A DNA stretch of 39,172 bases from Fermentibacter sp964564435 (GTDB lineage Bacteria > Fermentibacterota > Fermentibacteria > Fermentibacterales > Fermentibacteraceae). Positions 26,342 to 33,803 of the stretch are shown piece by piece. The stretch spans positions 1 to 39,172 of the forward strand of contig CAZMAT010000018.1 in NCBI GenBank assembly GCA_964564435.1, in the 5' to 3' direction. The notes beneath the pieces are model-generated. The model worked only from the letters and a program-made list of their open reading frames with translations. It was not told where the DNA came from and ran no database searches. Each line of letters begins with the position of its first letter. Positions within the stretch are counted from its first letter, which is position 1. A program made the position numbers and the translations under genes.

Positions 26342-26764
26342 TCAGACCTTCGTTCCGGATAAAGCAGCCGCCTCGAACTCCCTCTTTATGAAATCCACCA
26401 CATCCGGGGCGGGCGTGCCCGGCGTGAAGATGGCCCTGAAACCGGCGGCCGTGAGCCCCGGGATGTCCTCCTCGGGGATCACTCCCCCGCCGAAGAGGAT
26501 GATGTCCGAAGCCCCGCGTTCTGCCAGGCACGAAGCGACGGCCGGGAAGAGGTGATTGTGCGCACCCGAGAGCAGCGAGAGGCCCACGAAGTCCACATCC
26601 TCCTGAACGGCTGCGGCGGCTATCGCCTCCGGGGTCTGCCTTATGCCCGTGTAGACCACTTCCATCCCGGCGTCCCTCAGGGCGCGGGCTATGTACTTGG
26701 CTCCACGATCGTGCCCGTCGAGGCCGGGTTTGGCGATCAGGATCCTGATCTTCCTCTCACCCAT
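26342..26764 (-). CDS. mcmB: methylmalonyl-CoA mutase small (B12-binding) subunit
   Basis: The 140-residue protein is a stand-alone cobalamin-binding domain with the DxHxxG motif (Asp16, His18, Gly21 in GLDGHDRGAKY), whose His is the lower cobalt ligand, plus SLLSGAHNHLFP and ILFGGGVIPEED, the other parts of the B12 loop. Separate small subunits like this pair with a 550-residue catalytic subunit carrying the TIM barrel. The large subunit is not in the window. GGAGGCG precedes the ATG at 26764. This is the first gene of the minus-strand block and sits next to the promoter candidate at 26809-26837. Confidence 0.9.
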   Translation of the reverse strand: MGERKIRILIAKPGLDGHDRGAKYIARALRDAGMEVVYTGIRQTPEAIAAAAVQEDVDFVGLSLLSGAHNHLFPAVASCLAERGASDIILFGGGVIPEEDIPGLTAAGFRAIFTPGTPAPDVVDFIKREFEAAALSGTKV

Positions 26765-26808
26765 CAGAGGCGCCTCCGGTGAAGGATTGAAACGGAACAG
26801 TCCTGCGG

Positions 26809-26837
26809 AATCAACATAACCCCCGGGGGCAAGTCAA
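26809..26837 (-). promoter_or_regulatory. promoter candidate for the mutase/decarboxylase operon
   Basis: On the minus strand TTGACT (26837-26832), 17 bases, TTGATT (26814-26809). A Bacteroidetes-like alternative -7 box (TATGTTG) lies within the same stretch. The mcmB ATG lies about 45 bases downstream. Confidence 0.35.
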
Positions 26838-26936
26838 GCCGGTCGCTTCCCGGGGCCCCGCCCGTGAGACATATTCCAGAGTCGCCGTCGCCCCAACAAA
26901 CCGAAATCACCACTGAGGTTCTTCCGGAGGTCTGAA

Positions 26937-27971
26937 ATGTTCGGGAGCATCGCGATCTGTTCCGGAAGGTCGAGTGAGGCCCTTGCAGGGAGGATATGCG
27001 AACTCCTGGGGGTGGAGCCCGAGCCGGTCGAGTTCGTCGAGTTCTCCAACGGCAACCTCATGGTGAACTTCGTTGGCGGCACCGTCCGTGAGAAGGACGT
27101 GTTCGTGATCCAGTCCGGCGAACGGTCGATCTTCCAGGACCGGAGCCGGGCCTTCGGCACAGTTTCGGGCGACATCCTCGAACTCCTCCAGATGATGTAC
27201 GCCATCAAGGACAGCGCGGGCAGGATCACCGCGGTCACACCGTACTTCCCCTACGCCCGGAGCGACAAGAAGGACAAGCCGCGCATCGCCATATCCGCCA
27301 AGATGATGTTCGACCTGATGGGCGCCGTGCGGGCGAGCAGGGTGCTGACGATGACCCTGCACTGCCCGCAGAGCCAGGGATTCAGCGACATCCCGGTCGA
27401 TCAGCTCCACGCCCAGGGCACCTTCATGAAGAAGATCCTGGAGCTCGGCCGCGAGCGGATAGCCTTTCTGGCGCCCGACTCCGGGAGCATCCTCGAGAAC
27501 GACTCCATGGCCGTGTATGTGTCGCGGGCCATCAAGGAGGCCGGAGGCGCGCCCGAGGTTGTGACGGGCTACGTGAAGAAGGTGCGCTTCGACGACTCCG
27601 AGCGCCCGCACGTCAGGTCGGTCGAGGGCGTGGACAACCTCGAGAACCGCACGGTAATCATGTGCGACGACGAGATCCTGTCGGGCAGGAGCCTGGTGCT
27701 GTCGGCAGAGACCGCCAGGGACCGCGGCGCCGAGGAGATCTTCGCGTTCGTGACCCACGGGGTGCTGTCGGGCCAGGCGGTGAAGCTCATCGAGGAAAGC
27801 CCGATCACCAGGCTCTTCATAACCGACACGATAGAGTTCGACGTCGGCGCCGCGGCAGCGGTCAACGGCGGGCCCGTCACCAAGATCGAAACAGTCTCGG
27901 TGGCCCCGGTCTTCGCCGAGGCCATCAAGCGGATCCACTCCGGTCAGAGCCTGAGCAGCCTGTTCCTGTAG
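26937..27971 (+). CDS. ribose-phosphate pyrophosphokinase-like protein, divergent active site
   Basis: The 344-residue protein has the two-domain PRPP synthetase/phosphoribosyltransferase fold and clear family blocks: SGRSSEALAGRI, TVREKDVFVIQSG, TPYFPYARSDKKDKPRIAISAKM, QSQGFSDIPVDQLHA, LAPDSGS, and near the C-terminus FVTHGVLSGQAVKLIEES. It should make PRPP from ribose 5-phosphate and ATP for nucleotide synthesis. The PRPP-binding loop, normally VDDxxDTGGT, reads MCDDEILSGRSL: the third Asp is Leu and Thr-Gly-Gly-Thr is Ser-Gly-Arg-Ser. The catalytic His region reads TLHCPQSQGF, where DLHAxQIQGF is usual. GGAGG before ATG 26937 is strong. It may be a paralogue with altered kinetics. The stop TAG is the first part of a hairpin. 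Confidence 0.8.
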   Translation: MFGSIAICSGRSSEALAGRICELLGVEPEPVEFVEFSNGNLMVNFVGGTVREKDVFVIQSGERSIFQDRSRAFGTVSGDILELLQMMYAIKDSAGRITAVTPYFPYARSDKKDKPRIAISAKMMFDLMGAVRASRVLTMTLHCPQSQGFSDIPVDQLHAQGTFMKKILELGRERIAFLAPDSGSILENDSMAVYVSRAIKEAGGAPEVVTGYVKKVRFDDSERPHVRSVEGVDNLENRTVIMCDDEILSGRSLVLSAETARDRGAEEIFAFVTHGVLSGQAVKLIEESPITRLFITDTIEFDVGAAAAVNGGPVTKIETVSVAPVFAEAIKRIHSGQSLSSLFL

Positions 27972-27989
27972 TTTCGCAGGGCGAAACTA
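27969..27989 (+). terminator. hairpin starting inside the stop codon of the PRPP synthetase gene
   Basis: TAGTTTCGC, loop AGG, GCGAAACTA is a perfect 9-bp stem beginning with the stop codon. No T-run follows. It is also the first unit of hairpin cluster 2, so it may be part of a repeat rather than a terminator. Confidence 0.45.
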
Positions 27990-28134
27990 CACGCCGGCAG
28001 AAGTGTTCCGAGCTACTCGAGCCGTGTAGTGCGTCAGGCGAGGAACCTTCGAGAGGCCATCAAACCAGCCCATCCAACCCGTTCGCAGGGCGTGACTACA
28101 CGCCGGCACAAGACCGCTTTTAACTTTCGGTCCC
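27972..28134. repeat. hairpin-rich intergenic cluster 2, with a 32-nt direct repeat
   Basis: The core TTCGCAGGGCG followed by ACTACACGCCGGCA occurs at 27972-28003 and 28081-28112, with 28 of 32 bases identical. Between them is GTGTAGTGCGTC, related to the TGTAGYGC word of the 15009 and 28847 modules. The block ends with the 24-nt hairpin repeat at 28111-28134. No gene is visible between 27972 and 28186. Confidence 0.6.
28111..28134 (+). repeat. 24-nt hairpin repeat, copy 2
   Basis: Here the stem is GACCG / CGGTC around CTTTTAACTTT, one base different from the minus-strand copy at 1169-1192. The one mismatch shortens the stem by one pair. Confidence 0.6.
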
Positions 28135-28186
28135 AACTCGCCGGGCTGGGACTCGAGATCCGTAATGAGAAAGCGACAGTCTTCAG

Positions 28187-28612
28187 CTAGAGGTTCTCCC
28201 AGTCCCTGGTGCCGCGCAGATCGAAGCCACACTGGCAGGTTTCGGCGTACCAGGAGAACGGGGCTCCGCACGATGGGCAGGCCCATCTCTCCATCTGCAG
28301 GCGCCTCCATTCGGATGCGCCTTTCTCCCTTATCTCCGCGAGGTTCCTGATAGTCGCCCTGAAGTGAGGCGGGAGGCTGTCGCCCGAGGATGCGATCCTC
28401 CGGTATTCGCCGCACGGGAAGTCCGGGCAGTCGGAGCAGAACTCGACCCCCCGAGTCGAGGCGCAGGCCCTCATCGGGCACTTTGAGCAACCCGCGAACA
28501 CGTCTTCCGACCTGCACCCCCTGCAGTGGATCTCCGACGGCTCGATTCCGAGGACTCCGGCGATGCCCTCCTGCGTGCCTTCGCGCTCGGCCTTCAGAAT
28601 CTCGCAGGCCAC
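28187..28612 (-). CDS. DUF3795-type cysteine-rich protein, N-terminus apparently missing
   Basis: The frame gives 141 residues with a zinc-binding cysteine array (HCRGCRSED, GCSKCPMRAC, VEFCSDCPDFPCGEY) and a C-terminal zinc ribbon (ACPSCGAPFSWYAETCQCGFD). This matches DUF3795 proteins, cytoplasmic and of unknown function. Those proteins usually start with a CGLDCxxCP motif about 30 residues before the first cysteines seen here; it is absent. The only start is GTG 28612, directly after an in-frame TGA and without an RBS. The missing portion coincides with the hairpin cluster upstream, so the gene was probably cut by it or by a rearrangement. It may be a pseudogene. Confidence 0.6.
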   Translation of the reverse strand: MACEILKAEREGTQEGIAGVLGIEPSEIHCRGCRSEDVFAGCSKCPMRACASTRGVEFCSDCPDFPCGEYRRIASSGDSLPPHFRATIRNLAEIREKGASEWRRLQMERWACPSCGAPFSWYAETCQCGFDLRGTRDWENL

Positions 28613-28644
28613 TCATTCCGCGTCTGCGGGATGAGGGCTGGGAG

Positions 28645-28920
28645 CGGCAGTGACTTTGCGAAGCAAAGTCGCGAGCGCGAACCAGCGTGCTGCTCTGTAT
28701 GGTTCCGTTTGACCTGCCATTTCCCCGGCTAGCGCTCAGCGCACTGCGTGTAGCAGAGCATTCTGCAGTACGATCCAACCCTGGGCAGACAAAAATCCGG
28801 TCTCGTTTCTGCGAGACTGCCGCCTATCCAGTCTCTCCTTGCGAGACTGCACGCACACTCGCAGTTTCCCGGCAGGAAACTGCTGTAGTGCTACTCACCA
28901 GTTCCGCTTCGCGTAACTGG
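28645..28920. repeat. hairpin-rich intergenic cluster 3
   Basis: Within 276 bases there are at least five hairpins: GACTTTGC-GAA-GCAAAGTC (28652-28670), GTCTCG / CGAGAC (28800-28817), GTCTC / GAGAC (28831-28847), GCAGTTTCC / GGAAACTGC inside the module 28847-28894, and CCAGTTC-CGC-TTC-GCG-TAACTGG (28898-28920). The two GTCTC units repeat with a spacing of about 31 bases and both end in GAGACTGC. The last hairpin encodes the C-terminus of the neighbouring TPR gene. No tRNA or known ncRNA was recognised. Confidence 0.6.
28847..28894 (+). repeat. structured module, copy 2 (pairs with 15009-15054)
   Basis: Flanks TGCACGCACACTCGCAG and CTGCTGTAGTGCTAC with the stem GCAGTTTCC / GGAAACTGC between. 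See copy 1 for the paired substitutions. The TAG stop of the TPR gene is read from the CTAC at its right end. Confidence 0.6.
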
Positions 28921-29892
28921 CGGGTCGAGCAGCTCGTCGCCGTCCAGCAGGCTCTGGTATTCGGCGTAGAGCGGTCTGGCCTCGTCGAACCGGCCCAGCG
29001 CCCACAGGGCGTCGGCAAGGTTGCGGTATGCCACCGCCCTGGTCGGATCCAGCGATATGACATGACGGAGGATGGGTTCGGCTTCTGAAGGATGGCCCGC
29101 CTCCAGAAGGAAGAAGCCGTAGTCGTTGGCGATCACGACAGCTTCTTCGAAGGGCATGTGACCGGCATAGGCGCAGGCCCGATAACCCTCCTCCGAATCG
29201 ATGCTCAATATCCAGCCGTAATCCAGGTCGAACAGGTAGTCGTGCTCGAACGGCAGGGTCATCACGGAGCAAGCGGCCATCACGTCTCCGTCGTGATAGG
29301 ACTGCAGCGCGAGCCCGTGGCTGCGCCTGAGCAGGGCGGCTCCCATCTCCTCCGATTCGTAGTAGAACTGGGGGTAGAAGACCATCGAGAGGGTATCGAC
29401 CGCCTGGGAGATCATACCCGAGTCGATCAGGTGCCAGGCCGCATCCACCGCGTCCTGCGTGGGATCCATCGTCCCCTGCTCCAGGAGCGTGAGGGCGGGC
29501 GGCGCGGTCTCGAGGCGGTACTCGGCCCAGTACGTGAAGGCGCTGTAAGGCATCTGGGAGTAGACCTGCACGATCCCGTCGACTGGCAGCCAGCGCCATT
29601 CGGTCTTGGCCGGGTTGTACATCCCCCCGTACTCGAACGTCCCGAAGTCCGTCGTATCAGCCCCCGCTCCCACCAGGTGCAGCACGGCGCCCTCCCAGTA
29701 GCCCTCCTCGGGCACGATCAGGAGGTCGTCGCATCCCGGCGGCAGAAGGGAGTCGGGGAGATCCTCGATCCCCCTGAGGATGGCCTGGTCTACGCATTCG
29801 CGGACGCGGGCCCCGGCGTCCGATCCGATACCGTCCGGAAGAGGCCCTGCGGCAAGGAGAACCACAAGCAGGCAGGTCGGGACCATCGTCAT
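28891..29892 (-). CDS. secreted TPR protein
   Basis: The 333-residue product has a signal peptide (TMVPTCLLVVLLAAGPLPD) and a C-terminal tetratricopeptide pair (HPSEAEPILRHVISLDPTRA, VAYRNLADALWALGRFDEAR), which usually serves protein-protein contacts. The central region (residues 40-230) contains a transglutaminase-unlike beta-rich domain (GGMYNPAKTEWRWLPVDG) and helices, unrecognised. The last residues PVTRSGTGE are encoded by a hairpin of the repeat cluster, and the stop lies within it, so the original C-terminus may have been replaced. The ATG at 29892 is followed at its 5' side by the MsrA stop (ATGA overlap). Confidence 0.72.
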   Translation of the reverse strand: MTMVPTCLLVVLLAAGPLPDGIGSDAGARVRECVDQAILRGIEDLPDSLLPPGCDDLLIVPEEGYWEGAVLHLVGAGADTTDFGTFEYGGMYNPAKTEWRWLPVDGIVQVYSQMPYSAFTYWAEYRLETAPPALTLLEQGTMDPTQDAVDAAWHLIDSGMISQAVDTLSMVFYPQFYYESEEMGAALLRRSHGLALQSYHDGDVMAACSVMTLPFEHDYLFDLDYGWILSIDSEEGYRACAYAGHMPFEEAVVIANDYGFFLLEAGHPSEAEPILRHVISLDPTRAVAYRNLADALWALGRFDEARPLYAEYQSLLDGDELLDPPVTRSGTGE

Positions 29893-30416
29893 CCCCTCTG
29901 GAGGGAGTCGCCGAAACGGTCCCTCATGATATGGCAGAACGACATGCCGCCCGTCTTCCGGTAGTAGTCCTGGTGGTACTCCTCCGCGGGCCAGAAGACC
30001 GTGGCGGGCACGATCTCCGTGACCACAGCGAAACCCCGTTCCTTCAGAATCCCGGCCAGCCTCTCCGCCTCCAGCCTCTGGGCTTCATCGGTGCAGAAGA
30101 CCGCCGACCTGTACTGCCGCCCGCGGTCGGGTCCCTGTCCGTCCGCCTGGGTCGGATCGTGGATCTCGAAGAACAGCCTGGCCAGATCGGTGAAGCTCGT
30201 CACACCAGGATCGAAGACGACCTCGACCGCCTCGGCGTATCCGGTCGAACCCGAGCAGACGAGCTCGTAGGAGGGGTTCGGCTCGACGCCGCCGATATAG
30301 CCGACCGTGGTTCGGATCACCCCGGGATGCCTGCGGAAGTGCTGCTGCATCCCCCAGAAGCAGCCGCCTGCGAAGACAGCCCGCCGGGTCTCCCGGATCG
30401 GATCGCCTTGCTCCAC
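29889..30416 (-). CDS. msrA: peptide methionine-S-sulfoxide reductase
   Basis: The 175-residue enzyme has the MsrA active site AGGCFWGM with catalytic Cys19, then GYIGGVEPNPSYELVCSGST and GRQYRSAVF, the usual family blocks, and AEEYHQDYY near the end. It reduces methionine S-sulfoxide in proteins with thioredoxin. The frame is open far upstream, but GTG 30416 has GGAGG four bases before it and gives a normal length. The C-terminus (SFCHIMRDRFG) has a Cys that may resolve the active-site disulfide. Its stop overlaps the TPR gene start. It lies in a run with TadA and the GRAM-like gene. Confidence 0.92.
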   Translation of the reverse strand: MEQGDPIRETRRAVFAGGCFWGMQQHFRRHPGVIRTTVGYIGGVEPNPSYELVCSGSTGYAEAVEVVFDPGVTSFTDLARLFFEIHDPTQADGQGPDRGRQYRSAVFCTDEAQRLEAERLAGILKERGFAVVTEIVPATVFWPAEEYHQDYYRKTGGMSFCHIMRDRFGDSLQRG

Positions 30417-30436
30417 TCTTCCTCCGTCCGAACGGT

Positions 30437-30844
30437 CTAGGCCCGGATCGACCACTCCTCCGCCGATTCCTGGACCAGGCCGATGCCGCCCTGGGCCAGG
30501 GCTTCGCGGAACATCTCGAGGGTCTTCTCGCGCCTGGAGACCAGGATGCTTCGCCCGTCGGGGGTCCTGAAATCCAGCAGATCCTTGTTCATCGCGTACT
30601 TTCCGAGGGTGATCCTCATCCCGGAGTACGGGAACGACACGGGAGTCCCCTTCACCAGGAGCATCCAGAGCGCCCCCTGGCTCTGCAGGAAAGCCCACTT
30701 GCCGAGGTCGTGCCAGACGAACCGCCGGTCGGTGATGTAGAACCTCGAGGAGGCCGGATACTTGATCTTCCCGCCCTGCAGGGTGAGGATCATGCCCGAC
30801 TTGAGGATCTTCTCGCCGGTATCGGGAACGAACTTGGCCATCAT
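30437..30844 (-). CDS. GRAM/PH-like small protein
   Basis: The 135-residue product (MMAKFVPDTGEKILKSGMIL) has a GRAM-type pattern: EKILKSGMI, then KYPASSRFYITDRRFVWHDL and FPYSGMRITLGKYAMNKDLL, ending in a helix (REKTLEMFREALAQ). GRAM domains bind lipids or proteins in eukaryotes; bacterial versions are uncharacterised. No signal peptide or membrane span. The ATG overlaps the stop of tadA (ATGATG), so the two are coupled. It is followed after 20 bases by msrA. Role unknown. Confidence 0.75.
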   Translation of the reverse strand: MMAKFVPDTGEKILKSGMILTLQGGKIKYPASSRFYITDRRFVWHDLGKWAFLQSQGALWMLLVKGTPVSFPYSGMRITLGKYAMNKDLLDFRTPDGRSILVSRREKTLEMFREALAQGGIGLVQESAEEWSIRA

Positions 30845-31332
30845 GCCCCGCTTTCCGATTCGGAACCCGCTCGTCCGGCGCGCAGGCTCCTGAAGAAGGA
30901 TCGGATGAGGCTGCCGGCCTCTTCGGCCATCAGCCCCCCCGTGACTGCCGGATAATGGTTGAGGCTTCCCATCGCCATGATGTCCGTCACGGACCCGAAC
31001 GCCCCGAAGCGCGGATCGGGAGCGCCGAACACGATCCTGGACACGCGGGCCAGCACCGCCAGACCCCCGCACATGAGGCACGGTTCGATTGTCGAAACCA
31101 GCACGGATCCCTCGAGGCGCCAGTCCGAGAGCGCCTCGGCCGCCTTCTCGATCGCGATGTGCTCGGCGTGCGCCGAGGGCCGGCCAAGAGCTGCGGTCAT
31201 GTTGTGGCCGCGGAAGACGCGGCCGTCCGGAAGCGCCAGGACAGCTCCCACCGGCACCTCGGCCTCCGAAAGGGCCAGGCCGGCCTCCAAGAGTGCCATG
31301 CGCATCAGCTCCTGATCGGGGATCACGACCAT
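30841..31332 (-). CDS. tadA: tRNA-specific adenosine deaminase
   Basis: The 163-residue protein has the cytidine-deaminase-fold zinc site HAE at residues 55-57 (catalytic Glu57) and PCLMC at 84-88, with EVPVGAVLALPDGRV upstream, as in TadA. It deaminates A34 to inosine in tRNA-Arg(ACG), letting one tRNA read CGU, CGC and CGA. A tRNA-Arg(ACG) gene ends the window at 39172. A guanine deaminase or another CDA-fold enzyme is less likely given the spacing and N-terminus. The start ATG 31332 has only a weak RBS; it is separated by six bases from the M24 peptidase stop. Confidence 0.9.
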   Translation of the reverse strand: MVVIPDQELMRMALLEAGLALSEAEVPVGAVLALPDGRVFRGHNMTAALGRPSAHAEHIAIEKAAEALSDWRLEGSVLVSTIEPCLMCGGLAVLARVSRIVFGAPDPRFGAFGSVTDIMAMGSLNHYPAVTGGLMAEEAGSLIRSFFRSLRAGRAGSESESGA

Positions 31333-31338
31333 TCCGGC

Positions 31339-32586
31339 CTATCTGCCCCGCATCATCGCTTCGATGTCGGAGGGCTCCCTCGGGATCATGTCCGAGAGGA
31401 TCCGGTTGCCGCCATCCGCCACCATCACGTCGTCCTCGATGCGGATCCCGGTCGACTCGGAGGCGATGTACAGCCCGGGTTCGACGGTGAACACCATGCC
31501 GGGCGCGGCGGGGATGTCGGGGATGGCTTCATCGTGGGTATCCAGTCCGAGATGGTGGCCGGTACGGTGGTAGTAGACGGCCTCGAGCCCGGCCGGATCT
31601 GCGATGACCCCGGCCGAAGCAAGCCTCTCGGCGTAGGCGGTCGCCACCTCCTGGTTCCAGTCGGCGTGCAGCTTGCCCGGGGTCAGCCGGGCTGTGGCGT
31701 CCCTCTGGGTCTCGAGTACCAGCTCCATGAGCTGCCGCTGCCTGTCCGTGTACCTTCCCGAAACCGGCACGGTCCTGGTGATGTCGGAGCTGTACAGGCT
31801 CCATGCCGCCCCGAAGTCGATCAGGAGGAGATCGCCGTCGTCGAGAACAGCGTCGTTGCTCGTGTAGTGGAGGCATGTGGCCCTTCCGCCGCCGGCGGCT
31901 ATCACGGGGAAGGCCGCCCGGGCGCCAGAGGCTATGAAGGTCTTCATTATCTCGGCTTCGACGACGCATTCGCGGATTCCGGGCCTGAGCACCGAGAGGA
32001 CGGCCGCGAAGGCCTCGCCCGTGATCCTTGCGGCCTCGCGCATCAGCTCGATCTCCCTGTCGTCCTTCACCATCCTCATGGCGAAGATGTGCGGCGAGAG
32101 CCTCCTGTGCGCGCGGTCGGGCCAGGCCTCGGCGAGCCTCCCGGCGAATCTCTGCCTTTCGCCCCTGGGCTGCCCGAGGCCGCTCGACGGATAGTCGACG
32201 AAGACGTCCTCGATCCCGCTCCGCGACAGGAGCCTGTCGATGAAGCCCTCCCAGCCGCGGTCGGTCCTTACGTCCCTGATGCCCGAGACCTCGGAGGCCT
32301 CCTCCTTCGTGAGCTTCCTGCCCCACCACTTCTCGTACTCGGGATCGAACGGATCGGTGAACAGCATCTCCTGCACGCCCGCGGCGGGGGTCCGGATCAT
32401 CAGGAGCCAGGTGTTCTCCTGCACCATCCCGGTCAGGTAGTAGAGGTTACGGGAAGGTACATAGGGATGGGTGGCATCCGCCGAAGACGGCTTCTCGCTC
32501 GACGGCGGGACTATCGCCAGGCTGCGGTCCGGCAGCCTTTCCATCAGGGCGGCCCTGCGGGCTGCGAAATCCTGCGCGGACAGCAT
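31339..32586 (-). CDS. pepP: M24-family Xaa-Pro aminopeptidase
   Basis: The 415-residue enzyme has the creatinase-type N-terminal domain (residues 1-150) and the pita-bread metallopeptidase fold. Five metal ligands are visible: Asp in LLLIDFGA, Asp in SSDITRTV, His in TGHHLGLDTHD, Glu in FTVEPGLYI and Glu in GIRIEDDV. GGAGGT before the ATG at 32586 supports the start. Aminopeptidase P removes the N-terminal residue before proline and works in peptide turnover in the cytoplasm. It lies at the upstream end of the tadA-GRAM-msrA run. Confidence 0.9.
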   Translation of the reverse strand: MLSAQDFAARRAALMERLPDRSLAIVPPSSEKPSSADATHPYVPSRNLYYLTGMVQENTWLLMIRTPAAGVQEMLFTDPFDPEYEKWWGRKLTKEEASEVSGIRDVRTDRGWEGFIDRLLSRSGIEDVFVDYPSSGLGQPRGERQRFAGRLAEAWPDRAHRRLSPHIFAMRMVKDDREIELMREAARITGEAFAAVLSVLRPGIRECVVEAEIMKTFIASGARAAFPVIAAGGGRATCLHYTSNDAVLDDGDLLLIDFGAAWSLYSSDITRTVPVSGRYTDRQRQLMELVLETQRDATARLTPGKLHADWNQEVATAYAERLASAGVIADPAGLEAVYYHRTGHHLGLDTHDEAIPDIPAAPGMVFTVEPGLYIASESTGIRIEDDVMVADGGNRILSDMIPREPSDIEAMMRGR

Positions 32587-32601
32587 GGGGTACCTCCGTT
32601 G

Positions 32602-33174
32602 TCAGGTGATCAGGAGATCGGACACGGGTCGCTTCGGAACATGATGAACGCCTTCGGAGTCGCGCCAGTACTCCACCGGGCCTCCGGGCGGCAGCGTCTC
32701 CAGGACGACCTCCTCCGCCGGCTCCCCGAGGGCAATCACCAGGATGGGCGACAGGCTATCGGGCACGCACAGCAGGCTGCCCATCCCCGCACGGTCGAAC
32801 GACATCAGGATGCAGGCCCCGAGCCCGGCGGCATGGGCGTCGAGAGTGATGTAGCCCGCAGCGATCCCCGCGTCTATCCTGGTGAAGGGCTTCTCCTCCG
32901 AGGGCGCGAGGATCACGACGTATCCCGCCGGTCTCTCGCCTTCGCCGGGGCCCTGCCAGTCCTTCAGATACGCTGCCCACGAGAGCAGGGGGAAGAGGGC
33001 CTCTCTGCGGGCCTTGTCGAGGATGATGACGTATCGCAGCTCCTGCAGGTTCCCTGCGCAGGGGGCGAGCCCCGCAGCCTCGACGAGGCCGAGCGCAGTT
33101 GCGGGATCGATGCCGAGCGCCTCCCTGAAGCGCCTGACGGTCCTCGCATGCATGCACAGATCGAAAAGGTCCAT
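32602..33174 (-). CDS. nitroreductase-family flavoprotein
   Basis: The 190-residue protein starts MDLFDLCMHARTVRRFREAL, where the arginine-rich T(V)RRF motif binds the FMN phosphate, and has APCAGNLQELRYVII, AGIAAGYITLDAHAAGLGAC and VIALGEPAE, the typical order of nitroreductase-family enzymes. The substrate is unknown. ATG 33174 is preferred over the GTG at 33180 because GGAGGTG covers 33178-33184. It starts 81 bases after the Hsp20 terminator and is followed after 15 bases by pepP in the same direction. Confidence 0.84.
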   Translation of the reverse strand: MDLFDLCMHARTVRRFREALGIDPATALGLVEAAGLAPCAGNLQELRYVIILDKARREALFPLLSWAAYLKDWQGPGEGERPAGYVVILAPSEEKPFTRIDAGIAAGYITLDAHAAGLGACILMSFDRAGMGSLLCVPDSLSPILVIALGEPAEEVVLETLPPGGPVEYWRDSEGVHHVPKRPVSDLLIT

Positions 33175-33192
33175 GTCCACCTCCGGTGAGGC

Positions 33193-33208
33193 GCGGCGGA
33201 GCCGCCGC
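33193..33208. repeat. short GC-rich hairpin
   Basis: GCGGCGG-AG-CCGCCGC between the nitroreductase and Hsp20 genes; a second GC-rich inverted repeat (CCCGGC...GCCCGGG) follows near 33223-33240. Confidence 0.4.
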
Positions 33209-33254
33209 CCGACCCGAACATGCCCGGCGGAGCGCCCGGGGGGGAGTACGCGGA

Positions 33255-33276
33255 GGGGCCGCCCGGAGGCGGCCCC
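33255..33276 (-). terminator. hairpin after the Hsp20 gene
   Basis: GGGGCCGCC, loop CGGA, GGCGGCCCC. On the minus strand it lies 22 bases after the stop of hsp20 and before the nitroreductase start. It has no T-run, so termination may be partial. Confidence 0.5.
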
Positions 33277-33297
33277 CTGTCGATCTGCGGGATCCCG

Positions 33298-33741
33298 TCA
33301 GCTCTTGATCTCGATCTTCTTGTGGACGGCCCTGTCCTCCTTGGGCAGGACGATCGTCAGCACGCCGTCCTTGCACTGGGCGGCGGCCTCCTCGGGCTTC
33401 ACGTCCACCGGGAGGGCGATGGCGCGGACGAACGAGCCGTAGCGCATCTCGCGGTGGTGGTAGCGCTTCTCGGCCTTGTCGTCCTTCACCTCCTTCTTCT
33501 CCCCCTTGATGGTCAGGACGCCGTTCGAGACCTGGATGTCGATCTCGTCCTTGCAGAGCCCGGGGAGCTCGAGCTTCACCTCGAGCGTGTCCTTCGTCTC
33601 GATGACATCTATCGCGGGCACCCAGTCGAATCCGTTGGCGCCGCCCGGGAAGATGTCCTCGAGCATCCTGTTCATCGTGTATCCAGCCCAGTCGAAGGGC
33701 ATCAGGTACCTCTCCCGCCTTCTGTCCGGAAGATTCGCCAT
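33298..33741 (-). CDS. Hsp20/alpha-crystallin small heat-shock protein
   Basis: The 147-residue chaperone has the alpha-crystallin domain from about residue 42 (VPAIDVIETKDTLEVKLELP) through NGVLTIKGEKKE to DGVLTIVLPKE, and the C-terminal motif KKIEIKS close to the I-x-I tail used in oligomer contacts. It holds unfolding proteins in soluble form. ATG 33741 with GGAGAGGAG upstream is preferred to the ATG at 33771, giving MANLPDRRRERYLM. A sigma-54-type promoter lies 63 bases upstream, unlike the usual sigma-32 or HrcA control. Confidence 0.9.
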   Translation of the reverse strand: MANLPDRRRERYLMPFDWAGYTMNRMLEDIFPGGANGFDWVPAIDVIETKDTLEVKLELPGLCKDEIDIQVSNGVLTIKGEKKEVKDDKAEKRYHHREMRYGSFVRAIALPVDVKPEEAAAQCKDGVLTIVLPKEDRAVHKKIEIKS

Positions 33742-33803
33742 TTCCGTTCTCCTCTCCTGTCCGTTATCCAAGCCGTTCCATCCGGCTTTCCGCCACTACT
33801 TAC

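Noticed and set aside
26765..26936. Cobalamin riboswitch before the B12-binding subunit gene
   Set aside because: No B12-box or matching leader was seen in the 172-base gap, and the RBS is close to the start codon.
27972..28920. CRISPR array
   Set aside because: Repeat units are imperfect, have different spacing and strands, and form hairpins of various lengths. There are no regular spacers and no cas genes.
30955..33189. 744-codon plus-strand frame
   Set aside because: It runs antisense to tadA, pepP and the nitroreductase, all with clear active-site motifs. Long antisense frames are common in GC-rich codon-biased DNA.
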